Shown: positions 23,765 through 34,237, numbered from the stretch's first letter. The stretch is DNA of 64,000 nucleotides from Liolophura sinensis (GCF_032854445.1 NC_088298.1:20981295-21045294), one strand, 5' to 3'. Numbers and translations: made by a program. The notes: generated by a model from the letters alone, not told the origin.

Positions 23765-23938
23765 CAACTTTGTAGTCTTTGTGCGACTTGGCAATCCTCT
23801 GACCATCTTTGTACCACGTGACTCTTGGCTGAGGGTAACCTTTGATCTTACACCTGAACTTTACACTTCGACCTTCCACGACCTCAATATCCTCTAACCC
23901 CCTCATGAATTCTGGCGCTTTTAATTCCTGAGTGTTTT
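23765..23938 (-). CDS. Exon 10: first half of Ig domain 2
   Basis: 174 nt, phase 1-1 (about residues 662-719), acceptor TTTTTAAG and donor [29 protein letters not shown] then [20 protein letters not shown] is a textbook I-set N-terminal half: the conserved P-x-F start, B-strand Cys, GxPxPxVxWxKDG motif and C-strand Trp. Such domains in giant muscle proteins and palladin-family proteins bind actin or other sarcomere proteins; which applies here is unknown. Confidence 0.94.
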
Positions 23939-24173
23939 CTTAAAAATCAGAAACAACCAAATATGGTCATTGAATAAATAATTGTTTTGAACTTAACCAA
24001 AATAAAGAATATTACATCCAAGTGCAAAGAAACAAAGAAAAGTTTTTAAAAATGCATCAAACTGAAAATACTTCCATCTTGATGGACATGTCAGTTCAGA
24101 TCTGAACTTGGACATCATTTCAATTCCAAAACATCTTTAAAGCTGGCTAAATAAAAATTAAAGATCTACACAC

Positions 24174-24368
24174 CTTTAATACGAATGGCAAAGTACTGGC
24201 AGCATCTTCCACTCTCGCTGAGGGCCACACAGCTGTACTGCCCTGCATCACTGTGGGACGGGTTGAAGATGGTGACAGTGTGACGATTTCCCTCATTCGT
24301 GACATCGTACTTCTCACAGTCCTCGATCTCTCTTAATTCATCATCGTCAGCACGATACCAAAACACAT
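24174..24368 (-). CDS. Exon 9: remainder of Ig domain 1
   Basis: 195 nt, phase 1-1 (about residues 597-661), from TTTTCAG to AAAG/GTGTGT. It supplies the C-strand Trp in DVFWYRADDDELREIEDCEK and the I-set signature HSDAGQYSCVALSESGRC with the F-strand Cys, so domain 1 has the complete Cys-Trp-Cys core. It ends FAIRIK, the usual last strand. The acceptor and first bases of this exon are tandemly duplicated in the upstream intron (24369-24530). Confidence 0.93.
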
Positions 24369-24530
24369 CTGAAAATCCAGACACATTAAAATCTGATGCG
24401 CACTATCATAATGAAATACATCTATGATCAGTATGAAACCAAAACACATCTGAAATCCAGACACATTAAAATCTGATGTGCACTATCATAATGAAATACA
24501 TCTATGATCAGCATGAAACCAAAACACATC
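24369..24530 (+). repeat. Tandem duplication of the exon 9 acceptor region, about 80-bp unit
   Basis: The block ACCAAAACACATCTGAAAAT, CCAGACACATTAAAATCTGA and CACTATCATAATGAAATACA recurs at about 78-80 bp; a third start of the unit follows at about 24518. It contains the acceptor and the first bases of exon 9. Confidence 0.8.
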
Positions 24531-24534
24531 TGAT

Positions 24535-24685
24535 GTGTTTAAGACCATTTAAAAAGAGTTTAAGACATGTTTAAAAAGTGTTTAAGACGAGTTTAAGACA
24601 TGTTTAAAGAATGTTTAAGACGAGTTTAAGACATGTTTAAAAAGTGTTTAAGACATGTTTAAAGAGTGTTTAAGACATGTGAACA
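24535..24685 (+). repeat. Minisatellite built on TGTTTAAGACATGTTTAAA
   Basis: Alternating GTTTAAGACATG, GTTTAAAAAGT and GTTTAAGACGA units of 11-17 bp. Confidence 0.8.
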
Positions 24686-24894
24686 CTGAGCACAAGGCCA
24701 AGTTAAATCATTAACCTTTGTATATGTTTACTTGAAGTCTAAGCAAGGAAACTGACCAAAGTCAAAAATCAGTTCTCCACTGGGGAGGCGGCAGATTTTG
24801 AGATCCCTTGAGGCTCATGTGAAGTAGAACCTTGAGTCATTGTTTGATTGAATGTCTACCATGTTATACTGTAATGGTTTCTGTCTGGTACTGT

Positions 24895-25010
24895 TATACT
24901 GTCTTTTAATAATGTGACATCATGCATGGTGCACTGGGAAAGTAACATCTGACGTCAATGAAATGATGTCAAGGTCCTGCTGTCAAGTGCTTGACAGATT
25001 CCCACTGTAG
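24895..25010. repeat. Uninterrupted partner of the 1613-2105 repeat (empty site)
   Basis: Matches both flanks of the 1681-2053 element on either side of one point near 24958, so it preserves the pre-insertion arrangement. It lies in the intron between exons 8 and 9. Confidence 0.5.
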
Positions 25011-25814
25011 TTTCTGGTGTCCCTTTTTGACATACTCCTGAAACGCAACGATCCTTGGAGCTACCAATTAATAAATTTCTCACTCTTTGCTCGGCCAGGT
25101 GACAAACATGATTTTACACAAAGGAAAGATAAATCATCATGATAAAACATCATGAAAGACATCATGATAAATTTCAGATGTGGAATATGCCTCACATCAA
25201 AAAATATGTTTCTTGTTTAAATAATAATCATTAAGAAATATCAAATGCGATAACGACTTGAATATGAATATGAATGAGATATGAATATGAGATATGAATA
25301 TGATCTGCAAATTTGCATTCACAACTCATTGAAACAATAATGAATATTACACTTTTTGTATGACGCCGATGAGATTTGTGGGTTATAGATTAACGTTAGG
25401 GTAGAGTTCGATCAATGAGAGCTAAATTTTGAGGAAGGAAAACTTGCATGTGATTGGTAATTGCACTACCTGTTCAGTGTTTAAGTTAAAAAGACAAAAA
25501 TGAAACATAAAAAACCGTAACAGTTATTTGCTATTTCTGGGTGCATGTGTTTGATCTTGTAATGATTATTACCAATTTCGCATATTTTTCCATCAGCTTG
25601 TTAAAATATAGGCCAAGTCTCCTCCCCCTTCCACTTTCCTTCCCCTAACAGTTTTGACAATGTTCTGGCTAATTAGATCATTATTAAACTGCCAGGTTGA
25701 CAGCTTGAACCTAGGTTATACAGACTATCCTTTAAAGTATAAAAAGCTAATTTGCATAAAATAAATGCAGAGTTCAAAGAGCATTTCAGTTTAATGCATC
25801 TTTCAACCACTCAC

Positions 25815-26287
25815 CAATAGGCTCAGTCCCAGAAACGCGACACACCAACTTGATTGCCTCCCCTTCAAAAGCCGTCGTGCTCTCCGGAGGAAGATCAAAC
25901 TTGGGATCATTGTTCTCTGACGGAATCAACATTTCCTGAAATTTCTGACTAGATTTGAGTTCGTCTTTCCTCTCCTGTATGGACGACAACACAGACGAAT
26001 CGTCTGATTGGATGCTGGTATCCAAGGACTCTGACAGCCTTAGTTTCAAGGCAGGGTCTACTGAGTGTTTTGATTTCATCCCGTGTAAATGCAGCGAAGA
26101 CTTGGAAGCATCCAAATCGGAATCGTCTGTTTGCACAAAAGAGTCTGTAATGCTGGCAGTCCTGTTTATGCGATTAGAAACGCGCTCAATTTCGTTTGAA
26201 GTTTGAGCATAAAATGCATTGTCATCATCATCACTGGGAGAGTCCTTATCCTCGTTTTCGGACAAGTCGGACAAATCCTCAGCATCC
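25815..26287 (-). CDS. Exon 8: acidic linker and start of Ig domain 1
   Basis: 473 nt between a TTTTCAG acceptor and ATTG/GTGAGT; phase 2 in, phase 1 out (about residues 439-596). Begins DAEDLSDLSENEDKDSPSDD, an acidic run with casein-kinase-2-like sites, followed by Ser-rich linker (SLDTSIQSDDSSVLSSIQER). The last 30 residues, from DPKFDLPPESTTAFEGEAIK to LVCRVSGTEPI, are the A and B strands of an I-set Ig domain with the B-strand Cys. The intron interrupts the Ig fold just before the C-strand Trp. Confidence 0.92.
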
Positions 26288-26734
26288 CTGAAAACACAGC
26301 CATCCCTATTTATCAAACATATATTGATTACTTTTACTTTTCAGGCTCATGAATTTCTACTGCTACTGGTAAAGTAGCATTCCTGCATTACAAGAGAACA
26401 TTAGCCTATCCAGCTTGGACCCGAGTTGCCATTGCATGGGAAACACTGCCACAATACTGGTGGAAATCGACTGTGCAGAACTGACTTGAAGTTGCTGAAG
26501 TGCTGAGCAGGTACCTCACAGTACTGACCAGTCATTACACCTTTCTGAGCATGCACCTATTCCACAAAGCCATTTCTAATTTAAGTCAAAAGTTAAAATT
26601 CCACCCCAGCACTTAGTTTTTGGTACTGGAAGTTCAACTTTTGTTTTTATGAGATAACACTTATGAGGTGCACCAAACATTGTTTATTAGCACCCGCTTC
26701 CCTGCAAAAAATTTAAAATTGTATTTAAAAGTTG

Positions 26735-26880
26735 TTTTAAGTTGATTTTGGAAACAAAACTGCACTGGTTGAATTGGTCAGTTTCAGGGCTTTACAAAAA
26801 GTATAATTTTATCAGTCTATACAAAATAATGTCACCTGAATAAACACCTTGCAAACATGCGAAAATGTGGAACAATTAGT
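26735..26880. mobile_element. MITE-like element M1, reverse partial copy
   Basis: AAACTGCACTGGTTGAATTG, GTCAGTTTCAGGGCTTTACA, ATTTTATCAGTCTATACAAA and AACACCTTGCAAACATGCGA; the outer terminus is diverged. Confidence 0.45.
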
Positions 26881-27125
26881 AAGTCAGAAATTGTGGAACT
26901 GTCCTCATAATCATACGCAATGAACCCAGCAGTCATGGTTTTGTCATGAAGTTCTGAGAATAACCCAACTCAGGAAAGAATCCAAATGGATCTGAACACA
27001 ATTTCACGATGTGAAAGTTGTAGTTTATAGAAGCATTTTGTGCTCACTACTGACTGATGATTACTTTGGTTAAATTATACATGTACATGGAAATCGCACA
27101 GACCTCACTGAAAATTCAAACTTAC

Positions 27126-27829
27126 GTTTCTCCAACTCTGGGTGAGACGTCATTTTCTGGCACATGTACGTACATCGAGTCTGACAAGTCGCTTTTCACG
27201 CGTTGGACAGTCGCGCGTTTATGTAACCCAGAGCCTCGCTCATGTCCCAAAATCCAATTGTCCTGCCAGGAACGATTCAACTTCCTGTTCAAGGAATTTG
27301 TTGATTCTGATAAATAGTCTTGGTCATCGTACCCATTGTCTTCGCGTTCGCTGTGACTTAGCGACATCAGGTCAGGATCCACTTCATTAAATCCCAGCGA
27401 ACCCACAGAAAAGTCGGGCAGTTTCGGGTGTGGGTCGTGAAGCTTTTCCAAACCCATAACACGATCGAGCAAACCCAATTCCGTTTCCTCTTTCGGCTTT
27501 GTCACCTTCACAACTGGAACTTCCTCCACTGGTGCTAATTTTTCTTCCTGAAGTTGCCGAGCTTGAAGCTTCGGTCGCGATGACGAGCCCTGTGAGAATT
27601 TGATGAGTTTCTCGAATTCGGCGTCGTAGTTGAAACGGTTCTTGTCCGCCTCCTGTTTAGCGCGCTCCGCCTCTTTCTCTTGCTCTAATTGCAGGGCTTC
27701 TTCCTGCGCCTTTATCTCTTTCCGTCGCTGCTTTGCCTTTTCTAGCTCCTCTCTCTTCTTCTCTTTTTCACGTTCCTTTTGACGCAGTTTCTCTTTCTCC
27801 TCAGCAACCTTGCGATGACGGTCGACCAC
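27126..27829 (-). CDS. Exon 7: Lys/Glu/Arg-rich coiled coil or single alpha-helix plus linker
   Basis: 704 nt between TGTTACAG and AC/GTAAG, entered in phase 0 and left in phase 2 (about residues 205-438). The first 65 residues are almost entirely Glu, Lys, Arg, Gln and Ala (for example EKLRQKEREKEKKREELEKA), the composition of a stable single alpha-helix or coiled coil. After it come PKLPDFSVGSLGFNEVDPDL, SLSHSEREDNGYDDQDYLSE and NRSWQDNWILGHERGSG, Ser- and Asp-rich linker with a few aromatic patches that could be short binding motifs. Similar charged helices occur in caldesmon- and nexilin-like actin-binding proteins; actin binding here is only an inference. Confidence 0.92.
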
Positions 27830-28356
27830 CTGTAACAACAAAATTAAAAAGTTCCAAAAATTTTCTGCTCTTCTTGCTAGTGATTGTTAGTTGCACGTTA
27901 GAAACGTAAGATTGAATTTTCAGTGGGGTCTGTGCAATTTCACGCAAGCATCTCATCCTACAGGTTTTAAACATAGCCCCAGTTCAATAAATAATTCATT
28001 TAATAATTCCTAAATAGAATTGCTCTACCTTAACTCTTTACTATTCATTTCACAGTTATAGGGAGAAGTACACGTATACGCATGTAAAAGTGAAAGTGAA
28101 AGATTTGTCATGACTGTCTAATATGCATCAGAATATGAAAATTTTTGAACAAATGACCACTGCATTTTTTCAAGTCCTCAGGAAGGCACCTAGCAAGTAT
28201 CGAGCTGTCTTGATGAACGCATGTGGTGAAACCATCTCACTGAAATGAAGACGGAGATGAAGGGTTAAATGGCCACACCAGCATTACCGACTGTTAATCC
28301 TCACGACAACCAATGAGATCAGGGGAACCTACACATTCCCTGTTCAAGCCTCTTAC

Positions 28357-28461
28357 CTTTGTAATGAGGACCTGGGCCAGCTGGTCTTGATACGACGTGT
28401 CGATGTCATTCCCATCCTCTGTCGACGTTGACAGATCCGACACTGCTTCATCGGAGCCCTG
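28357..28461 (-). CDS. Exon 6: acidic Ser/Thr-rich exon with NAGNAG acceptor
   Basis: 105 nt in phase 0-0 (35 codons, about residues 170-204), from a TTTACAG acceptor to AAG/GTAAG. The peptide GSDEAVSDLSTSTEDGNDID then TSYQDQLAQVLITK moves from acidic and disordered into a helix that continues into exon 7. The acceptor is a tandem CAGCAG, so the first codon (Gln) may be included or skipped. Confidence 0.85.
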
Positions 28462-28589
28462 CTGTAAACAATGAACATCACATGTTAGTATTAAACGAAT
28501 AAGACTCAAGGATTTTATCGGTGCATTATTTAGCAAGAACATATTAGTTGACGGGGCCGATTCCAAAAAGCCATTACTTACGTGTACTT

Positions 28590-29205
28590 AAGGGTGGAGA
28601 AAACATAAAAATGGCATAGAGTTTAGATGAAAGAGTGCAAACAGTTATTTCTAAATGTAGTTTTCAATATTTTTTCAGATTTTTCCTTAAACAGAAAAAT
28701 ACACTTGAAAATAATTTTTGTATGGTGGGTATTTTGGACCATCTTTTGGTATTTATAGTCTTTGTTTAATAATGTCATAAATGAGGATGTAACACAGGAT
28801 TAATAAATATCTCTGCTCTAGAATTTGTTTTTTTTTTTCAGCTAACAAATGTATTAAACCTCAATTTGGATCATTTTTATATTTTTAATATGTTCATAAA
28901 TATTATCATAATTTAGGTTAAATGCATACGTTTCGATATAAACAACAAATTGACATTCAAATAAATTTATTAGACAAGCATCACATCTTTATTTAGAACA
29001 TTACTATGCAACAACGATTATAAATACCAAAAGTTGGTCCAAAATACCCACCATACACAAATATTTTCAAATACCCTTTTCTGCTGAAAAAAAAAATCCC
29101 CCAAAACATATCCCTAATATCATATTTGCAAATAAGTTTTGACGCTCTTTCATCTGATTTTGGCAGCATTTTTATGTTTTCTTCTCCTTCATACCATAAT
29201 ACCAG
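28590..29205. mobile_element. Long inverted-repeat element M2, copy 2, opposite orientation
   Basis: Right end GACGCTCTTTCATCTGATTT, TGGCAGCATTTTTATGTTTT is the inverted complement of the left end of copy 1; the left end GGAGAAAACATAAAAATGGC mirrors it within this copy. Lies in the intron between exons 5 and 6. Confidence 0.65.
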
Positions 29206-29390
29206 TGTTATTGTCTCATTTTCCCTAGAATATTGTTTCTGGATTCACATCGAAATTTCCATTTGTATTACGTATTTTTTAGCCCACATTAGGTAATGAT
29301 CTTAGCAAAGCCACTCTTGGACAATTTAGTAAATGTCATATCAGTTCAGGGTAGGCAATGTGACCTACCCTTATTTTTGCAATTTATGTA

Positions 29391-29558
29391 CAGTTTTAAT
29401 TTGATTATGGAACAAAACCAGATTGGTTGGATTGACCAATTTCATTGATTTGCAAAAAGTTTATTTTATCACACAAAATGAAGAAGTCTTCAGAATATGC
29501 TTGAAAAAAAAAAAACCATCTTGCAAACATGTGAAAAGGTTGAAGAAGTACAGTACTA
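29391..29558. mobile_element. MITE-like element M1, reverse copy, partial
   Basis: GGTTGGATTGACCAATTTCA, TTTATTTTATCACACAAAAT and the terminus GAAAAGGTTGAAGAAGTACA match the family. Lies just upstream (gene sense: inside the intron before exon 5's donor side) of exon 5, ending 45 bases from it. Confidence 0.5.
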
Positions 29559-29603
29559 TTAAAAGATTCATCACACTTTCTTTTGCAAGGGGAGATAACT
29601 TAC

Positions 29604-29701
29604 CCAATCCACTGTGTCACCGACAGCATTTTCCACAACTTTTGATAAGGTTTGTCGAATTCGACTAGAAGACTTTGATTGGCCTGTATTCCCATCTGCA
29701 T
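29604..29701 (-). CDS. Exon 5
   Basis: 98 nt, entered in phase 1 through a CTCTTGCAG acceptor and left in phase 0 at TGG/GTAAGT. It encodes ADGNTGQSKSSRIRQTLSKV followed by VENAVGDTVDW (about residues 137-169). This is the exon where the intron phase switches from 1 to 0. A second AG six bases inside the exon (GCAG-ATGCAG) could give a two-residue-shorter variant. Function unknown. Confidence 0.85.
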
Positions 29702-29799
29702 CTGCAAGAGACAGAGAGAGAAAAAAAATCAGCGCAAAGTTCGGGAATCTTTAGGCTTCTATCTGCAAATGATTCTGATAAATTCTTATATGCACCTTT

Positions 29800-30076
29800 A
29801 CAAACTGCTGATCATATATAAATACTATATTTGTGCCCCAAAAAACTTTCTGTAGACTAGGAGAAAAACTATTGATTGTGGATTTTCTGATCACATATCG
29901 TGGGCAAATGTTACAAATGTAGAGTAAGTTTTGTAGATGAAGAGAAAAACTTGCGATTGTGGATTTTCTGATCACATATCTCGGGGAAATCTTACATATG
30001 AAGAGTGAGTTTTTTTAAACTAAGAGCAATCTTATAAATGTAGAGTGAGTTTATGTACACTGAATGAAAAACTTAC
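29800..30076 (+). repeat. Tandem repeat containing degraded copies of the exon 4 3' end
   Basis: Units of about 80 bp: GATTGTGGATTTTCTGATCA, CATAT...GGGCAAATGTTAC, AAATGTAGAGT(A/G)AGTTT. The GATTGTGGATTTT part is the 3' end of exon 4. Confidence 0.65.
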
Positions 30077-30160
30077 GATTGTGGATTTTTTGTAGACTAT
30101 CCGATAAATTACTCAGAAGATCACGGAAACGATTTCTGTAATTGGTCACAAAGTCTCCAT
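30077..30160 (-). CDS. Exon 4: continuation of helical segment
   Basis: 84 nt between a TTTTCCAG acceptor and a C/GTAAGT donor, phase 1-1, 28 codons (about residues 109-136). The peptide GDFVTNYRNRFRDLLSNLSD plus SLQKIHN continues the helix-like pattern of exon 3. Its 3' end and donor have degraded tandem copies in the following intron (29751-30010), described as a separate finding. Confidence 0.85.
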
Positions 30161-30269
30161 CTGGAAAACAAACATCATGATATCATTAAAAACAAATTGT
30201 CAAGAAAAAGTTACTAAACAAGCAAACAATAAGGCAATGAATGCACCTATCAGCCCTCTTATGTAATAA

Positions 30270-30521
30270 GTCCATTTATTTTTTTGATTGTCTTTTTACA
30301 CTGTTCTCAAGAATTCTTCAATTAAACGACGGTGGCTGGCATTATGATGGAAAGAAACAGGATAGAGCCCGGGGAAACCCACAACCATCTGAACATTACT
30401 GCCATACCTTCCCACATACGACTGGAGAGGAGTTGAAACTCACAGTGATCACATTGTCTCAGAAGAGACTTCTGAGTCGCTATGCTGCAGTAGCATGCTA
30501 ACTACTAGGCCACAAAAGCCC
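30270..30521 (-). mobile_element. SINE family A, near full length
   Basis: Tail-side ATTTATTTTTTTGATTG through the GGTGGCTGGCATTATGATGG block to the complement of the tRNA-like head (CATGCTAACTACTAGGCCAC). Intronic, between exons 3 and 4. Confidence 0.6.
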
Positions 30522-30897
30522 TTCTTAAAAAATAAAAATGTTGGGGAGGAAAAAAGCAAAACAGTAAAAATCATCATGTGTCCTGCATACTTTCGTTCCA
30601 AAGAGTTAATTTTTGTTAATTACATAATATGCTTATCTTAATTGTTTGAAATAGCATAAATGAAAAACTTTAAAAAACTTGTAAAAATACTGCGTCATTT
30701 TTTAATTCTATTCCAGACTCCTGTTGTGAAATGACTTAACTGATCAGGTATAACCACAGAGCGGTTTCTGGAAAACCACAACGCAGTGGGAAGCCACCGG
30801 GTAATAACACCATTACACAGACCACCCGGTGTCCTACACAGAAATCAAACAGTTAACCAGACAAAAGTTATGTTACTGAAAAATACACGAAACGTAC

Positions 30898-31047
30898 ATT
30901 TGTTGCCATGGTAATCGATCTGTGATGGCGTCTGGTTGTCCAAGGATCTGTACAATTCTGTAAGGGCGTTCTCAAACTTTTTACGGAACTTTTCTGTTTC
31001 CTCATCCTCACGTTTCTGAGCCCTCTGGAGCTGTGTTTTATATGTAT
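30898..31047 (-). CDS. Exon 3: charged helical segment
   Basis: A TTTTCAG acceptor opens a 150-nt exon in phase 1 that ends in phase 1 at an AAAT/GTACGT donor. It encodes 50 residues including DTYKTQLQRAQKREDEETEK and FENALTELYRSLDNQTPS, an amphipathic, highly charged stretch with heptad-like spacing, predicted to be helical (about residues 59-108). The donor GTACGT is weaker than its neighbours but is the only GT that keeps frame with the next exon. No named domain is recognised. Confidence 0.85.
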
Positions 31048-31219
31048 CTGAAAACCAATCAAAAAAAGTCAAAACCAAGGTGCTAATAGACTTGCAGACG
31101 AAAACAATCTTAGCTCTGGGAAAAAAGCTTATAACAGGTATGAAGAAACAGAACTGACAATGATATGTTAAAGGGGTATAGCTTACTTAAAATCCTAACA
31201 GATCTAGCTTTGTTTTTGT

Positions 31220-31432
31220 TTATTTATTTGACTGGTGTTTTACACTGTATTCAAGAATATTTCACTTATACAATAAAATACATGACCATCTGCAGGTTGC
31301 TGACAGACTTTCTCAAGTACAGCCTAAAGAAGAAGCCAGCATGAGATGAACTCACAGCGACCGCACTGGTGGGACGATCCTACTTCACTGCATGGTGCTG
31401 GCACGCTAACCACCTCAGCACCCAGGGCACCT
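31220..31432 (-). mobile_element. SINE family A copy
   Basis: TTATTTATTTGACTGGTGTT tail side, AGCCAGCATGAGATGAACTC B-box complement and a GCTAACCACCTCAGCACCC head remnant; internal deletion in the middle. Intronic between exons 2 and 3. Confidence 0.6.
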
Positions 31433-31545
31433 TTCCATTTATAGGTATCAATGACAGATATCTACTGCCCAAGGCTGGCTTTAAACTGTAAAATTGAAAG
31501 AACCCAAAGACAAGCACCTTAACCATGAGTTTCAGCTCGACCTAC

Positions 31546-31659
31546 CTTTAACGATGACAGAATTCTCTTCCTTGAGCAGAGGCTGTGGGGAGGAGAAAGC
31601 TTTCGGGAGTGGCAAACTGGGCGAGGTGGACTTCTCACTGACACCACTGAGGTTGAGCT
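31546..31659 (-). CDS. Exon 2: first common exon, Ser/Pro-rich segment
   Basis: The acceptor TTTCACAG and donor GTAGG bound 114 nt in phase 1-1 (38 codons, about residues 21-58 of the short isoform). The peptide ELNLSGVSEKSTSPSLPLPK followed by AFSSPQPLLKEENSVIVK is rich in Ser, Pro and Lys, looks disordered and carries several Ser-Pro sites that could be phosphorylated. It accepts either the exon at 45758 or the exon at 62707. Plus-strand and other-frame ORFs over the same place are shadows. Confidence 0.8.
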
Positions 31660-32451
31660 CTGTGAAACACAGGGAGACGAAGTAAAGATAAAATATGCCA
31701 ATTGTCAACATGTCAAAAACCATAAAGACAAAAACAAAGCTTTAACACTTAATACACTGCTGCTGCAACATCAGATGGAACATCACCTAAAGCGTTCGGT
31801 GATATTTTATATTCAAGTTAAGATCAGCAGTCTCATTCTAAGACTTAAAAGTACTTTAAACAATAGTAAATCCGAAAAAAAACCCAAAAAACATTGAGTT
31901 AGCATGCAAGCAGGTCGATCAGCAAACAAAAATGAGAGAGAGCGAGAGAGAGCGAGTGTGAGTTAGAATGATAGCAAAAGAGGGCATTAAGTGAGGCAAT
32001 GCATTGAATGGACTCCAAATATCATATTCCACACAATACTTCAGCTAAACAGCTAATTGTTTTTATCATTTGATTCGTATTTTACATCACTTTTTTCCCA
32101 CCATTCAACATTTTATGTGTGCAGTAGCTATCAAATTTATGACAGGCACAATCCGACTACCCGACAAGAAACATCCAGGTTCCGAAGAAGACAAGGTACA
32201 TGTAGGCTAACTGGCACCCACAAACTAATATGTAATTAAACCACCATTAATAATGGTAAAACACATCTCTACTCAAGGAACTACTAAACTCCTGACTTGG
32301 GCTATAAATGTTGATATTAATTTTAATGGTGCTTTAATTTTATAACTCTCTGTAGGATGCCATGGTCAATAAATATCCACCTGTGAAAAGGTGTTTTACA
32401 ATATGCTAAAAAGTCATTAGGATGAATAAAAACATACTGGTTTAATTATAT

Positions 32452-32803
32452 TCATTTATTTATTTGATTGGTGTTTAACACCGTACTCAAGAATGTTTCA
32501 CTTATGTGATGGTGGCCAGCATTACAGTGGGAGGAAACCATCCGCAGGTTGCTGCCAGAGCTTCCCGCGTATGGCCAGAGGTTTAATTATATACTATACA
32601 GGAAAAAATGTGTATGCATTAACCTGTATAAGATTTTTACATTACAGACTAAAATGTGCATCAATTTCTAGCTATTATTTATTTATTTGATTTGTGTTTT
32701 GCACCATGCTGAAAAATATTTCACTTAAAAGACGGCGACCAGCATTATGGTGCAAGGAAACCAGGGCAGAGCTTGCGGGAAACTCACAACCATCCACAGG
32801 TTT
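32452..32803 (-). mobile_element. Two adjacent SINE family A fragments
   Basis: Copies at about 32452-32582 and 32676-32803 both start with TTATTTATTTGAT.GTGTTT and share the ACTTA..TGATGGTGGCCAGCATTA-like and GGAAACC blocks; both lack the tRNA-like head. Confidence 0.55.
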
Positions 32804-34217
32804 TTAGCTATTAAATACGAAGATAGATGCTCTTCAACAATTAGTGGACAGGTGCATGTATCCACAATAGGTGAAGATTATCTCGCATTCCAAACTAAAA
32901 GGGGACTCAAGTTGTTCAAATGTAAGAAACATAAGAATGAACTGTTTCACGGGAGTACACATTCGATCAGGTTCTTCATTAGGACTTGTTAAACAAGTTT
33001 CCTTGAAAAAGTTGATAAATTAACTGCTGCATATAAAGGTGGAATATACTGCAAATGGGATATATTTTCTGTCCAGACAAAACTCGTCTGCTTTAACATG
33101 TAAGGACAAACCACACAAGACATGAGGCCTTTCACTTAGAGGGTATTTCACAAAGTAAAAAATACACCACCGAGTAAAAATATTTGCGTGCTGTTAGGCC
33201 ATAGAGCCAGATTAACACCTGAGCCAGGTTAGGTGCTAACGAGGCTTGTCAATTTCTCGGCCAGGTAACTCTTCGAGGTTTACTGACAAAATAAAAAAAC
33301 CGCCTAATTCAATTAGGCCAGAGGAAACCCGTGAGGTTTTACAAAAAAATGTATCACCACACCTTAACATAACAAAAATCAGTAGAGAGAAAATGAATCG
33401 CAGGAGTCTGCCGTCCATCACGTGGCCAAAATATACAGAGCTGGACACCCGATGTTTATTCAGAACATTGTTCAAACGTGACGGTAATTCAACAGCTCTG
33501 CTTTAACTGCCAAATAAATATGTCCTACAACAGCTAGGATCTAGGCTTTTATTGTACAGCTTTTATTGTGGAAAAACCAGTTTGAAAAACTGAAAAAAAC
33601 TGAGCATGAATATAATTATTCCCTGGATGAATCATCGGAATGTACGTTCCAAATGAGAATTTCAATTATTAAATCAAAGCGGCTTTTCAGCATAAATCAT
33701 TCAATCAATCATTCAAACACTGTCAGGACTTCAGCTTGAATATTCACAAACGTTATAGCATGACAAAAATATGATGCAAGGAAATGCAATAATTATAGTA
33801 ACTGGTTAGAAAAAGCATCAATACCCGGTTGTTTGAATTTACATGTAGTTTAAGACTTGTTACCAGATTCAACTTGAGCCAAGTCTTCAATTTTGTACTT
33901 AGCCTTACAAAAAATTGCATAACATTATACTAAATATGAACTAAATCTACTGCTGCTTTACTTTGACACTGGAGAACTGCATTGTCGGCTGGGCTTGAAT
34001 AAAAATTTAAATATAAAATATGACTCAATATCAATATTAGTTAATACAATTTTGAATAATTGGGCCCTGAATATTAATACAAAAAAGTTCTATGTCCGAT
34101 GCAAGATATATAATTTTACTGAAATGTCATGCTTAGTTCCATGACCTTTATCATCATAATTCATTGTTTTTCAGAATTGTCTTAAAAAGAAACCCGACAT
34201 GTTCTGTATGACTGATA

Positions 34218-34237
34218 TATATATATATATATATATT
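34218..34237. repeat. (TA)n microsatellite
   Basis: Ten uninterrupted TA units. Confidence 0.9.

Noticed and set aside
33236-33506. ORFs of about 80 codons on both strands
   Set aside because: No flanking splice sites in phase with the gene, no domain, overlapping on opposite strands.
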